The notes beneath the pieces were generated by a model. It was not told the DNA's origin. It saw nothing but the letters and a program-made list of their open reading frames with translations, and ran no database searches. Position numbers and translations under genes: made by a program. Below are positions 51,774 to 59,382 of a stretch of DNA of 63,943 nucleotides, piece by piece; positions within the stretch are counted from its first letter, which is position 1; the number at the start of each line of letters is the position of its first letter. This DNA comes from Spirochaetaceae bacterium (GTDB lineage: Bacteria; Spirochaetota; Spirochaetia; Treponematales; Rectinemataceae), in the NCBI GenBank assembly GCA_025356015.1, contig JANXYO010000077.1, forward strand, positions 1 to 63,943, in the 5' to 3' direction.

Positions 51774-52313
51774 TCACTCCTGGACTTTCGCATGGGAGGC
51801 GAGCTCGAGCCCTGCCCTGAGGGCCTTGAGGTTGAGATCCTCCGTGCCCTTGGGGACACGGTTCTTGACGGCGGCCTCGAGGTTAGCGGGGGCGACGATG
51901 CCGGATATGCCTCCGAGCACGCCGAGGGCCACGATGTTCGCGACGACCTTCTTGCCGACCACGTCGGTGGCAGTCTGCAGGATGGGGAGGGCGATCGTGC
52001 GGGTCTTGTTCTCGGGGTCGAGGACGACCGAGGAGTCGACGATGATGAGGCCCTTCTTCATGCCCTTGGCGTAGGACCTGTAGGCCTCGGTGGTGAGGGC
52101 GAGGAGGAAGTCCGGATCGGTCGCCTTGGGGTAGTCGATGTCGCAGTCGCAGATCACGACCTCGGCCTTGCTCGAGCCGCCGCGGGCCTCGGGACCGTAG
52201 CTCTGGGTCTGCACCGCGTTCTTGTCCTCGAGGATCGCGGCCTCGGCGAGGACGATGCCCGCGAGGAGGAGGCCCTGGCCACCCGAGCCGCTCAGTCTGA
52301 ATTCGACGCGCAT
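51774..52313 (-). CDS. korC: 2-oxoglutarate:ferredoxin oxidoreductase gamma subunit
   Basis: 179 residues of the POR gamma family: RLSGSGGQGLLLAGIVLAEA at the N-terminus, TQSYGPEARGGSSKAEVVIC, and VVGKKVVANIVALGVLGGIS. The start overlaps korB by 22 bases; GGAGGG precedes ATG 52313. Longer frames upstream are the opposite frame of korB. Confidence 0.92.
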   Translation of the reverse strand: MRVEFRLSGSGGQGLLLAGIVLAEAAILEDKNAVQTQSYGPEARGGSSKAEVVICDCDIDYPKATDPDFLLALTTEAYRSYAKGMKKGLIIVDSSVVLDPENKTRTIALPILQTATDVVGKKVVANIVALGVLGGISGIVAPANLEAAVKNRVPKGTEDLNLKALRAGLELASHAKVQE

Positions 52314-53152
52314 CCGTAGAGCCCTCCCTGGAACTTGTCGTACTTTCTCTGCACCCGCGCGATGAGGGCGTCGTAGTCGGCAGTGTACTCGCCTTCCTGC
52401 TTGTTGTAGAGCTCCCCGATGAGGATCTTGTCCTTTAGCTTCTCGGGGGGCAGGGCCGCGGCGGCCTTCACGTTGACAGTCCCTTCCTTGATCCAGTTGA
52501 GCATCTCGACAGGGCCCCCGATCTTGTTCTTGCGGCCCATGTAGGTGGGGCACTGGACGAGGGCCTCGACCACCGAGAAACCGGGGTTGAGGAGGGCCTT
52601 CTCGATGAGGTCGATGAGGAGGGGGACGTGGTAGCTCGTCGCCCGGGCGACATAGGTGGCGCCAGCCGACTTCGCGAGCTCGCAGAGGTCGAAGTTGCGC
52701 TCGACGTTGCCGTAGGGGGCCGTGGTCCCGAAAAAGCCCTTGGGCGTCATGGGTGAGTACTGGCCCGAGGTCATGCCGTAGATGTTGTTGTTCATGACGA
52801 TCGTCGTGATGCCGATGTTCCGGCGCGCGGCATGGATGAAGTGGTTCCCGCCGATGGCTGTGCAGTCGCCGTCCCCCGTCATGACGATCACCTTGAGCTC
52901 TGGCCGCGCGAGCTTGATGCCCGTGGCGAAGGCCAGGGCCCGGCCGTGGGCCGTGTGGAGGGTGTCGAAATCGAGGTAGCCGACGGCCCGCGAGGAGCAG
53001 CCGATGCCCGATACGATGCAGACCTTGTTCTTGTCGAGGTGGAGCCTGTCTATGGCCCTCACCAGGGCGCCCGTGGCGGTGCCGTGGCCGCAACCGGGGC
53101 ACCAGATGTGCGGCAGCATGTCCTGCCGGAAATAGCTTAGGGTGTCGCCCAT
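52292..53152 (-). CDS. korB: 2-oxoglutarate:ferredoxin oxidoreductase beta subunit (ThDP)
   Basis: 286 residues. HIWCPGCGHGTATGALVRAI gives the first Cys pair, VSGIGCSSRAVGYLDFDTLH follows, and IVMTGDGDCTAIGGNHFIHA with IVMNNNIYGMTSGQYSPMTP is the ThDP-binding segment (GDG...NN). It contains the catalytic thiamine site of the enzyme. TGATG overlap with korA decides ATG 53152. Confidence 0.94.
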   Translation of the reverse strand: MGDTLSYFRQDMLPHIWCPGCGHGTATGALVRAIDRLHLDKNKVCIVSGIGCSSRAVGYLDFDTLHTAHGRALAFATGIKLARPELKVIVMTGDGDCTAIGGNHFIHAARRNIGITTIVMNNNIYGMTSGQYSPMTPKGFFGTTAPYGNVERNFDLCELAKSAGATYVARATSYHVPLLIDLIEKALLNPGFSVVEALVQCPTYMGRKNKIGGPVEMLNWIKEGTVNVKAAAALPPEKLKDKILIGELYNKQEGEYTADYDALIARVQRKYDKFQGGLYGCASNSD

Positions 53153-54288
53153 CACTTGTTCTCCATTATCGAGGCGTATATCTCGTCGGGGTGGAAGAGC
53201 TCGCCGTTGACCTTGCCGATCCTCGTCACCGGGGCGCGGCAGCCTACCACGCGCTCCACCTCGAGGGCGAGCTGGCCGAGGTTCATCTCGGGCACGATAA
53301 CCCGCTTCACCCGGGAGGCAACCTTGTCGACGATGGCCTCGGGGAAGGGCCAGACCGTCCTGAGCCGCAGCATCCCGGCTTTCACGCCCTCGGCCCTCGC
53401 GCGGCGCACCGCGCTCAGGGCCGACATGGCCGAGGAGCCGAAGGAGATCACGGCCACGTCGCAGTCATCGAGGCTCTCGGAGAAGCAGTCTGCGAGGATG
53501 TCGGCGTTCTTGTCGACCTTGCGCGCGAGGCGGCGCAGGAGGGTGTCGGCTATCTCGCCCTTGTTGGTGGGCTTGCCCGACTCGTCGTGGAAAAGGCCCG
53601 TGACGTGCCAGCGGTAGCCTTCCCCGAAGGGGGCCATGAGGGGCACGCCGCCGTCGGGATCGGCGGCGTAGGGCTTGTAGCCCGCCCTCGTGGCGGGGGC
53701 GGCGCGGCGCAGGGGGTGGATTTCCGAGGGATCGGGGAGGACGACTTTTTCGCGCATGTGGCCGATCACCTCGTCGGAGAGGACGATGACCGGCACGCGA
53801 TAGGTCTCGGCGAGGTCGAAGGCGCGAAGGGTGAGCTCGAAGCACTCCTTGACGTTGCCGGGGGCGAGGGCGATCACGGGATGGTCGCCGTGGGTGCCCC
53901 AGCGCGCCTGCATGAGGTCGCCCTGGCCCAGGGAGGTGGGCATGCCCGTGGAAGGCCCCATGCGCTGGACATTGATGATGACGATGGGCACCTCGGTGAG
54001 GGCGGCGTAGCCGATGCACTCCTGCATGAGGGAGAAGCCGGGCCCGCTCGTCGCCGTCATGGCCTTCTTGCCAGCGAGGGAGGCCCCGATGCAGGCAGCG
54101 ATGGAGCCTATCTCGTCCTCCATCTGGATGAACTTGCCCCCGACCTTGGGCAGTTCCTCGGCGCAGATCTCGGCGATCTCGGTCGAGGGGGTTATGGGGT
54201 AGCCGCCGTAGAACTCGAGCCCCGCGGCCAGGGCCCCGATGGTGCAGGCCTCGTTGCCCTGCATGAGCTTGGCAGTTGTCTTAGACAT
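53152..54288 (-). CDS. korA: 2-oxoglutarate:ferredoxin oxidoreductase alpha subunit
   Basis: 378 residues. MQGNEACTIGALAAGLEFYG and YPITPSTEIAEICAEELPKV are the POR N-terminal (domain I) motifs. EDEIGSIAACIGASLAGKKA and ATSGPGFSLMQECIGYAALT follow, then domain II with LRTVWPFPEAIVDKVASRVK. Size and the D-A-B-C order match 2-oxoglutarate enzymes rather than pyruvate ones; branched-chain 2-oxoacid oxidoreductase is the main alternative. ATG 54288 overlaps korD by eight bases. It makes succinyl-CoA and reduced ferredoxin. Confidence 0.92.
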   Translation of the reverse strand: MSKTTAKLMQGNEACTIGALAAGLEFYGGYPITPSTEIAEICAEELPKVGGKFIQMEDEIGSIAACIGASLAGKKAMTATSGPGFSLMQECIGYAALTEVPIVIINVQRMGPSTGMPTSLGQGDLMQARWGTHGDHPVIALAPGNVKECFELTLRAFDLAETYRVPVIVLSDEVIGHMREKVVLPDPSEIHPLRRAAPATRAGYKPYAADPDGGVPLMAPFGEGYRWHVTGLFHDESGKPTNKGEIADTLLRRLARKVDKNADILADCFSESLDDCDVAVISFGSSAMSALSAVRRARAEGVKAGMLRLRTVWPFPEAIVDKVASRVKRVIVPEMNLGQLALEVERVVGCRAPVTRIGKVNGELFHPDEIYASIMENK

Positions 54289-54556
54289 GGTGGGCCTCCG
54301 GAGGAACGCCGAAATCGATTGGCCCGGATTCGGTCGCCGCCACCGGCTCCTCGCCCTTCGCCCTGACCTCGATCGCGAAATCGGGACAGCGCAGCTCGCA
54401 CATCTTGCAGCCAATGCAGGCCTCGGGCCTTTCGGGGAAGACCTTGCCATCCTTGAGGACGAGGACCTGCTTGGGGCAGAAGGCCACGCAGATGTTGCAG
54501 CCCTTGCAGTACCTCTCCCTGATGATGTGAAAAAATACCTTTGGTTTTTCCGCCAT
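54281..54556 (-). CDS. korD: 2-oxoglutarate:ferredoxin oxidoreductase delta subunit (2[4Fe-4S])
   Basis: 91 residues with two CxxCxxCxxxCP clusters: YCKGCNICVAFCPKQVLVL and ACIGCKMCELRCPDFAIEV. It passes electrons from KorB to external ferredoxin. ATG 54556 was chosen where the ferredoxin sequence starts (MAEKPKVFFHII); the longer frame adds 36 unrelated residues. First gene of the 2-oxoglutarate-to-propionyl-CoA operon. Confidence 0.92.
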   Translation of the reverse strand: MAEKPKVFFHIIRERYCKGCNICVAFCPKQVLVLKDGKVFPERPEACIGCKMCELRCPDFAIEVRAKGEEPVAATESGPIDFGVPPEAHHV

Positions 54557-54673
54557 TTCCTTCGCTCTCCAAGGAGTGTGTGTGCCGCGCGATCGCCCCA
54601 GCCCTCCAGAGGGCAAAAAGGGGAACGCCTCCCACCAGATGGAACCTTCGATTTCCACTTCCATCTGCCGGAA

Positions 54674-54701
54674 TTATATACTAGTATAAGGATGTGCGCA
54701 A
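54674..54701 (-). promoter_or_regulatory. kor operon promoter with overlapping palindrome
   Basis: Minus-strand TTGCGC (54696-54701), 16-base spacer, TATAAT (54674-54679). A perfect 12-bp palindrome TATACTAGTATA (54677-54688) overlaps the -10 element, placing a possible repressor site in the promoter. The divergent IclR gene 160 bases away is the likely regulator. Confidence 0.55.
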
Positions 54702-54850
54702 CTCCCGGATGCAGAAGCGAATGACGGCCTCACTGGCTCTTCCATGGCCGGCTTCCGCCGAGGCCTCCTCGGGGGCCGCACTTCCACCCAGCGGGCCCCT
54801 CTTCCATTTATCGGAACACTGGCACGCGAAAGACGAAGAAGGTGACTGCA

Positions 54851-55588
54851 ATGGCTGAGAAGGACACCTCGATTCGAGCGGTGGAGAGGGCCCTCGATGT
54901 GCTCGACTGCTTTGCCCCAGGCCAGCTCGAGCTCTCCCTCACCGACATCTCGCGCAGGATAAACCTGGCGATGAGCACGACGGCGAGGCTCGTCTCCACC
55001 CTCGAGAAGCGCTCCTATCTTTCGCGCAGCGCCGACACCCAGCGCTACACCTTCGGGCCCAAGCTCGCCGAGATCGGAGCCCTGGGCTTCTCGAGCGTCG
55101 ACATCCGCCGCATCGCCCTCCCCCTCATGCGCGACCTGAACCGTCTCTACGACGAGGGGGTGAGCCTCTACGTCGCCCAGGGAGAGGAGAGGATCTGCAT
55201 CGAGAGGGTGGAGAGCTCCCGCCCCCTGCGCAGGGTCATCAACGTGGGCGACCGCCACCCCCTCACCAGGGGCGCGGCCGGCAGGGTCCTCCTCGCCTTC
55301 CTGCCCGAGGAACGGCAGGAGGAGCTGCTGAGGAAGGATCCCTTCACGACTGCCGAGGCCCTTGCCGAGCTGCGGCGCTCGGGCTACGCCGTCAGCCTCG
55401 GCGAGCGGGAGGAGGGCGTGACCTCGATCGCCGCCCCCGTACAGGACGCCAGGCGCGAGGTGGTCGCAGCCCTTGCCATGTCGGGCCCCTCGGTCCGCTT
55501 CGAGGGACCGGGCTTCGACGACAAGACGGCGAAGGTCAAGAAGTTCGCCGAGGCCATCTCCGAGGCCCTGGGCCGGAGGGAAGCCTAG
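54851..55588 (+). CDS. IclR family transcriptional regulator
   Basis: 245 residues. Winged-helix IclR N-terminus (SIRAVERALDVLDCFAPGQL, LSLTDISRRINLAMSTTARL, VSTLEKRSYLSRSADTQRY). The GAF-like C-terminal effector domain has NVGDRHPLTRGAAGRVLLAF, SLGEREEGVTSIAAPVQDAR and VAALAMSGPSVRF. ATG 54851 has AAGAAGG upstream; a GTG nine bases earlier is less likely. It lies divergent from the kor operon and 99 bases ahead of the 5S carboxyltransferase, both of which it may control. Confidence 0.92.
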   Translation: MAEKDTSIRAVERALDVLDCFAPGQLELSLTDISRRINLAMSTTARLVSTLEKRSYLSRSADTQRYTFGPKLAEIGALGFSSVDIRRIALPLMRDLNRLYDEGVSLYVAQGEERICIERVESSRPLRRVINVGDRHPLTRGAAGRVLLAFLPEERQEELLRKDPFTTAEALAELRRSGYAVSLGEREEGVTSIAAPVQDARREVVAALAMSGPSVRFEGPGFDDKTAKVKKFAEAISEALGRREA

Positions 55589-55591
55589 TGA

Positions 55592-55621
55592 TTGCCGCTC
55601 CGATCGATCGGCTATTATACT
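55592..55621 (+). promoter_or_regulatory. Promoter of the 5S carboxyltransferase with internal palindrome
   Basis: TTGCCG (55592-55597), 18-base spacer, TATACT (55616-55621). The spacer contains the perfect 12-bp palindrome CCGATCGATCGG (55600-55611). A regulator bound there would block RNA polymerase. Confidence 0.5.
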
Positions 55622-55687
55622 CCATGTCACAGACGCAGGCCCGGCTCGCCCGGGCGGGCGGATCAATAGAGAAGAACGGAGAGTACC

Positions 55688-57355
55688 ATGGCCAAGAGCC
55701 TTAAAATCAGGGACCTCACGCTCAGGGACGGCCAGCAGTCCCAGCTCGCCACTCGAATGAACCAGGCCCAGGTCGACAGGGTCCTTCCCCTTTTCCGCAA
55801 GGCCGGCTTCTACGCCATGGAGGTCTGGGGCGGCGCCGTGCCCGACTCCGTCATGCGCTATCTCGACGAGAGCCCCTGGGAGAGGCTCGAGTCCATCAAG
55901 GCGGGGATCGGCGAGGCCTCAAAGCTCACAGCCCTCTCGCGCGGCCGCAACCTCTTCGGTTACACCCCCTACCCCGACTCTGTCATCGAGGGCTTCTGCA
56001 AGAACGCCGTGCGCTCGGGCATCGACATCATGCGCATCTTCGACGCCCTCAACGACATCGACAACATGACGGCCTCGATGCGCTTCGTGAAGGAGGCGGG
56101 CGGCATGGCCGATTGCGCGGTCTGCTACACCGTCGACCCCAAGTTCACGAGGGCCGAACGCTTCCAGGCCTTCATGAAGGGCAAGCGCCTGCCCAAGCGG
56201 CTCTTCGACCTCCGCTACTTCGTCGAGAAGGCCAAGAAGCTCGAGTCCCTCGGCGCCGACATGATCACCATCAAGGACATGGCCGGCCTCATCGACCCCG
56301 CGGAATCCTGGGCCCTCATCGGCGCCCTCAAGTCAGAGGTCGGCATCCCGATAGACCTCCACACCCACTGCACACCCGGCTACGGCGTGGCCTCCCTCCT
56401 CATGGCCATGGTCAAGGGCGTCGACATCGTGGACACCGTGATCCTCTCCTGGTCGGGTGGCCCCGCCGCCCCCGCCTACGAGATCATCCAGCTCTTCGCC
56501 GACCGCATGGGCCTCGACACCGGGGTCGATAGGGCGGTGGTGGGCCAGATCGACACCCTGCTTCGCAGCGCCCGCATCGAGCTCGAGAAGTATGACCAGT
56601 ACAAGGCCAACCGCCCTCCCATCCTCGACCTCTCAAAGCACAAGCTCCCTCCCGAGGACAGCGCCCTCTTCGACCAGGCCCTCGAGGCAGCCGTCGCCGG
56701 CAAGGCCGAGCTGACCCTCGAGCTCTGCCAGAAGATCGAGAAGCGCTTCAACTACCCTGACCCCGACGACATCGTCCGCCAGGCCCAGATCCCCGGGGGC
56801 ATGTACACCAACATGCTCTCGCAGATGCAGGAGGCCAAGCTCGACCAGCACATGGAGGAAGTCCTCCGCGAGGTGCCGCGCGTCAGGCTCGATGCCGGCG
56901 TCCCCCCCCTCGTCACCCCGACGAGCCAGATCGTCGGCGTCCAGGCAGTCAACTGCGTCATCGACCGCCTCCACGGCAAGCCCTTCTACACCAACGTGTC
57001 AAAGAACTTCCTCGAGCTCGTGAAGGGGGCCTACGGCCACACACCCTGGCCCGTCGATCCTGGTTTCCGCGAGAAGATCGCCGGAGTCCGCGATGAGACC
57101 GCCTACGACACCTCGAAGTACAAGAAGCAGGCCAACCCCGAGATCCCCGAGTTCGGGGGCGTGAGGCTCGCCGTCAACGAGAAGGAGGAGCTCCTCCTCG
57201 AGCTCTTCCCCAGCGTCGCCGACAAGTTCCTGCGCGGGGAGCGAAAGCGCGAGTGGGAGAGGGCCAATCCAGTCGCCCCGCCCATCCCTGAGAAGCCCGC
57301 CCGCTACCCGGCGGAGTTCTGGGAGAAGGAGCTCTCCCTCGCCATCGAGGCCTAG
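55688..57355 (+). CDS. Pyruvate/oxaloacetate carboxyltransferase (transcarboxylase 5S / OadA type)
   Basis: 555 residues. An HMGL-like TIM barrel (KIRDLTLRDGQQSQLATRMN, FYAMEVWGGAVPDSVMRYLD, DMITIKDMAGLIDPAES with the carbamylated-type Lys, IDLHTHCTPGYGVASLLMAM with metal His pair) is followed by the PYC/OADA domain (QAQIPGGMYTNMLSQMQEAK, VTPTSQIVGVQAVNCVI). There is no C-terminal biotinyl domain, so it must use the separate carrier at 45764-46150. Both the 5S subunit of methylmalonyl-CoA:pyruvate transcarboxylase and the alpha subunit of a Na+-pumping oxaloacetate decarboxylase fit. GGAGAGTACC precedes the ATG. Confidence 0.92.
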   Translation: MAKSLKIRDLTLRDGQQSQLATRMNQAQVDRVLPLFRKAGFYAMEVWGGAVPDSVMRYLDESPWERLESIKAGIGEASKLTALSRGRNLFGYTPYPDSVIEGFCKNAVRSGIDIMRIFDALNDIDNMTASMRFVKEAGGMADCAVCYTVDPKFTRAERFQAFMKGKRLPKRLFDLRYFVEKAKKLESLGADMITIKDMAGLIDPAESWALIGALKSEVGIPIDLHTHCTPGYGVASLLMAMVKGVDIVDTVILSWSGGPAAPAYEIIQLFADRMGLDTGVDRAVVGQIDTLLRSARIELEKYDQYKANRPPILDLSKHKLPPEDSALFDQALEAAVAGKAELTLELCQKIEKRFNYPDPDDIVRQAQIPGGMYTNMLSQMQEAKLDQHMEEVLREVPRVRLDAGVPPLVTPTSQIVGVQAVNCVIDRLHGKPFYTNVSKNFLELVKGAYGHTPWPVDPGFREKIAGVRDETAYDTSKYKKQANPEIPEFGGVRLAVNEKEELLLELFPSVADKFLRGERKREWERANPVAPPIPEKPARYPAEFWEKELSLAIEA

Positions 57356-57549
57356 CCGAGCCCTACGAAATAGCACGGCCCCCCCGGGAGCGGAATCGCC
57401 GCCCGAGGGGGCCGGTCTTTTCGGGACCTTCCATTTTCGCATCTCAAAGATCCGATTTTGCATCCGACCCTCTCAAGGAGAAAGCCGAAGACCATGGCCC
57501 CCAGGACCAGGACCCCTTCCACCAGGAAGGGCAGCTGGATATTGTTCAT
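57352..57549 (-). CDS. Small single-helix membrane protein (doubtful)
   Basis: 65 residues. ATG 57549 has a perfect GGAGG seven bases upstream. The protein starts MNNIQLPFLVEGVLVLGAMV and continues FGFLLERVGCKIG, one hydrophobic helix, and then a basic tail. The last 20 codons run through the terminator of the convergent 5S gene, which is a reason for doubt. It would be cotranscribed with the broken ACT gene 38 bases upstream. I do not recognise it. Confidence 0.35.
   Translation of the reverse strand: MNNIQLPFLVEGVLVLGAMVFGFLLERVGCKIGSLRCENGRSRKDRPPRAAIPLPGGPCYFVGLG
57376..57421 (+). terminator. Terminator of the 5S carboxyltransferase gene
   Basis: CGGCCCCC (57376-57383) pairs with GGGGGCCG (57407-57414), with additional GGGAGCGG...CCGCCC pairing inside, followed by GTCTTTTC. 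Confidence 0.75.
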
Positions 57550-57587
57550 GACGATGCCTCCTCGCGGGAAGCCCAGGGACCCGCGAT

Positions 57588-58000
57588 CTAGGACTTCAGG
57601 GCCGCGTAGGCCCTTTCGGCGTCCCCCTTCCCCAGGTAGAGCACGACGCCGTAGCCCCCTTAATATTGGCGATTCCGCTGGATTCTTCCACGACAATATC
57701 GGCCCTGGCCAGCCTGGCGAAGATATCAGCCAGGGCTCCCGGCACATCCTCCCCCTCGACGAACAGGCCGGGGAAGGGTCCATCCACCGCCAGCCCCTCC
57801 TTCCGCATCGCGGCCGACATTTCGGTCGCCCTGACCGCAAAAAGGGTGAACTGGGTCCTCTTCCGCCCCAGGGAGACCGACTTGTAGGCCAGGAGGCTTA
57901 TGCCGATCTTTGAAATCACCGAGAGCATCCTGTTCGCGGCTCCTGAGCCATCCTCGATCACCACGGTGTAATACTCTGCCTGCAGCACCTTCGCTTCCAT
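57588..58000 (-). pseudogene. ACT-domain protein broken by a one-base frameshift
   Basis: Starts MEAKVLQAEYYTVVIEDGSG and contains a first ACT-like domain (AANRMLSVISKIGISLLAYK, RTQFTLFAVRATEMSAAMRK) and a second (VPGALADIFARLARADIVVE). At 57655-57659 a run of five C (G on the coding strand) shifts the frame. Before it the frame reads SSGIANIKG, and one base later the sequence continues GYGVVLYLGKGDAERAYAAL and stops at 57588. Adding one G restores a complete protein of about 137 residues. It resembles small standalone double-ACT proteins. It is either a real mutation or a homopolymer sequencing error. Confidence 0.7.
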
Positions 58001-58015
58001 GACGCCTCCTAGCTC

Positions 58016-58320
58016 CTATGGCCGCTTGATCCTTCCACTTTTCCAGCCCAGATATCTGTGCACCCTCGCCCTGTACTCCCCGTACTCGGGCCCAAATCTC
58101 TCCCGAAGGAAACGCTCCTCGGCACGGACGATGAAATCGTAGCTGATGATGCTGTAGATGCCCAGGAGGGCCACGATGAGATTCGCGTTCGCAAGGATCG
58201 ACGATATGGTGAGGAGGTCAAAGCCCAGGTACATGGGGTTTCTGCTCAGAGCGTAGATCCCCCCTCTTCAGCTTGGTGGCTTCAGTGGGCAGGCCGAGCC
58301 TCAAAGCTTGCCGCGCGCCG
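58016..58320 (-). pseudogene. Isoprenylcysteine carboxyl methyltransferase (ICMT)-like fragment
   Basis: The C-terminal half of an ICMT/PEMT-type membrane methyltransferase: IYALSRNPMYLGFDLLTISS, a helix (LIVALLGIYSIISYDFIVRA) and EERFLRERFGPEYGEYRARV with the HRYLGW end. Upstream, after a run of six G (58257-58262 region), the sequence continues in another frame as LRLGLPTEATKLKRG, the segment that normally precedes it, so the gene is frameshifted. The N-terminal membrane segments are missing altogether because the SMR-like gene lies immediately upstream. Two lesions make a sequencing-only explanation less likely. Confidence 0.65.
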
Positions 58321-58343
58321 AGGCGCGATGTTCTTGCCAGAGC

Positions 58344-58665
58344 CTAGCCCGCGGTAGCGAGGGCTATGCCGACGACGATGACGGCGAGGCCGGCGTAGTT
58401 GACGGGCCTCGAGCTCCTCGTGGAAGGCGAGGAGGGAGGCCGCCACGATCAGGCCGATGCAGGCGGCCGAGAAGACAGGGTAGGCGATCGAAAGCCTTAT
58501 GCTTGCGAGTGCGCGTGCGAACAGGAAGGTGTTGACGCTCCCGAAAGCGAGACCGAGGACAAAGAGGGGCCACCACAGCCTGGGCATAAGCCCCGAGATT
58601 GACTTGTAGATGATGTACGAAACCACATTGAACAGGACCGAGAGCGCGAGCAACGCATATCCCAT
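58344..58665 (-). pseudogene. SMR/EamA-like small permease with C-terminal frameshift
   Basis: About 107 residues. MGYALLALSVLFNVVSYIIY, LWWPLFVLGLAFGSVNTFLF and AYPVFSAACIGLIVAASLLA are helices 1-3 of a small multidrug-resistance-type or half-EamA protein. After AFHEE (near 58420) the open frame becomes arginine-rich and runs to 58282. The shifted frame reads SSRPVNYAGLAVIVVGIALA-TAG and stops at 58344, exactly the fourth helix expected. It is thus broken, or misread, by one base near the GAGGAGCTCGAGG stretch. Confidence 0.65.
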
Positions 58666-58833
58666 GGAAGCATTATAGCAGGTCTCGTGGGCGGCCGGAA
58701 TTTGCCCATTCGGGGGCTGCGAGAGTATGTTATCGGCGAAGGCTCAGGGCCGCGGCCAGTCCGGACCGGAGGTTCTTCAGGAGTCGCTCCGTCAGGAGGG
58801 CTATCTCGAATGCCGGGCTAGAAGGCCGGCGCA

Positions 58834-58849
58834 ACTCGCTTCGTGCGAG
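58834..58849 (+). promoter_or_regulatory. Hairpin touching the hsp20 ribosome-binding site
   Basis: CTCGC (58835-58839), loop TTCGT, GCGAG (58845-58849); the 3' arm takes in the first bases of the AGGAGG ribosome-binding site (58848-58853). A second hairpin, GCCGG/CCGGC, sits at 58812-58830. Hairpins that melt with heat control many hsp20 mRNAs, so this is a candidate thermosensor, unproven. Confidence 0.3.
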
Positions 58850-58857
58850 GAGGGTCT

Positions 58858-59382
58858 ATGGATCAGCAAGGAAATTTCGGCGGCGGATTTGACGACATAT
58901 GGAGGGCCACAAAGGAGTTCGGCGAGTTCTTCCGCGACATGGCGTCCGAGTCGGGATTCTGCGGAGGCGCCTGGGATCGCGACAGGGGCCAATGGGACAA
59001 GGGACGGAAGCCAGGAGAGGCATGGAAAGAGGCTTTCTCCCCCAGGACGAACATCTATACCAGAGAGGACGCTTCCCTCGTTTTCGAATTCCTGGTCCCG
59101 GGTTTCGACGAGAAAAGCATCAGCGTCGCCTTCGCAGGCGATATGATGACCTTGAAAGCCAGGCTCGCCACGGGAGATGCGGACACGGGAGAACGGCGCT
59201 ACGAGCGCAGGCAGTTCACCTTGCGCGACATCGCGCGCCGCGAATACCCGGTGCCTGCCGAGAGCTATCAGCAGGACCTTGCCAAGGCCGTCTACAGAAA
59301 CGGCCTACTGCGCGTGACCATCCCCGCACGGGCAGAGGGGCCTCATGGGCAGGAGATAAAGATCGACATAGAAACCGACTAA
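58858..59382 (+). CDS. Hsp20/alpha-crystallin family small heat-shock protein
   Basis: 174 residues. The N-terminal region is FGGGFDDIWRATKEFGEFFR. The alpha-crystallin domain starts at PRTNIYTREDASLVFEFLVP and continues GFDEKSISVAFAGDMMTLKA and ERRYERRQFTLRDIARREYP; AVYRNGLLRVTIPA matches the A-x-x-x-N-G-V-L signature. It ends with a basic/isoleucine tail (QEIKIDIETD). It is an ATP-independent holdase for unfolded proteins. ATG 58858 has GAGGAGGG upstream. Its stop overlaps that of the convergent hybrid kinase by four bases. Confidence 0.92.
   Translation: MDQQGNFGGGFDDIWRATKEFGEFFRDMASESGFCGGAWDRDRGQWDKGRKPGEAWKEAFSPRTNIYTREDASLVFEFLVPGFDEKSISVAFAGDMMTLKARLATGDADTGERRYERRQFTLRDIARREYPVPAESYQQDLAKAVYRNGLLRVTIPARAEGPHGQEIKIDIETD

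Noticed and set aside
57352-57840. 162-codon minus-strand frame including the small membrane protein
   Set aside because: Its first two thirds are an out-of-frame reading of the ACT gene; only the last 65 codons after the GGAGG site are considered possible.
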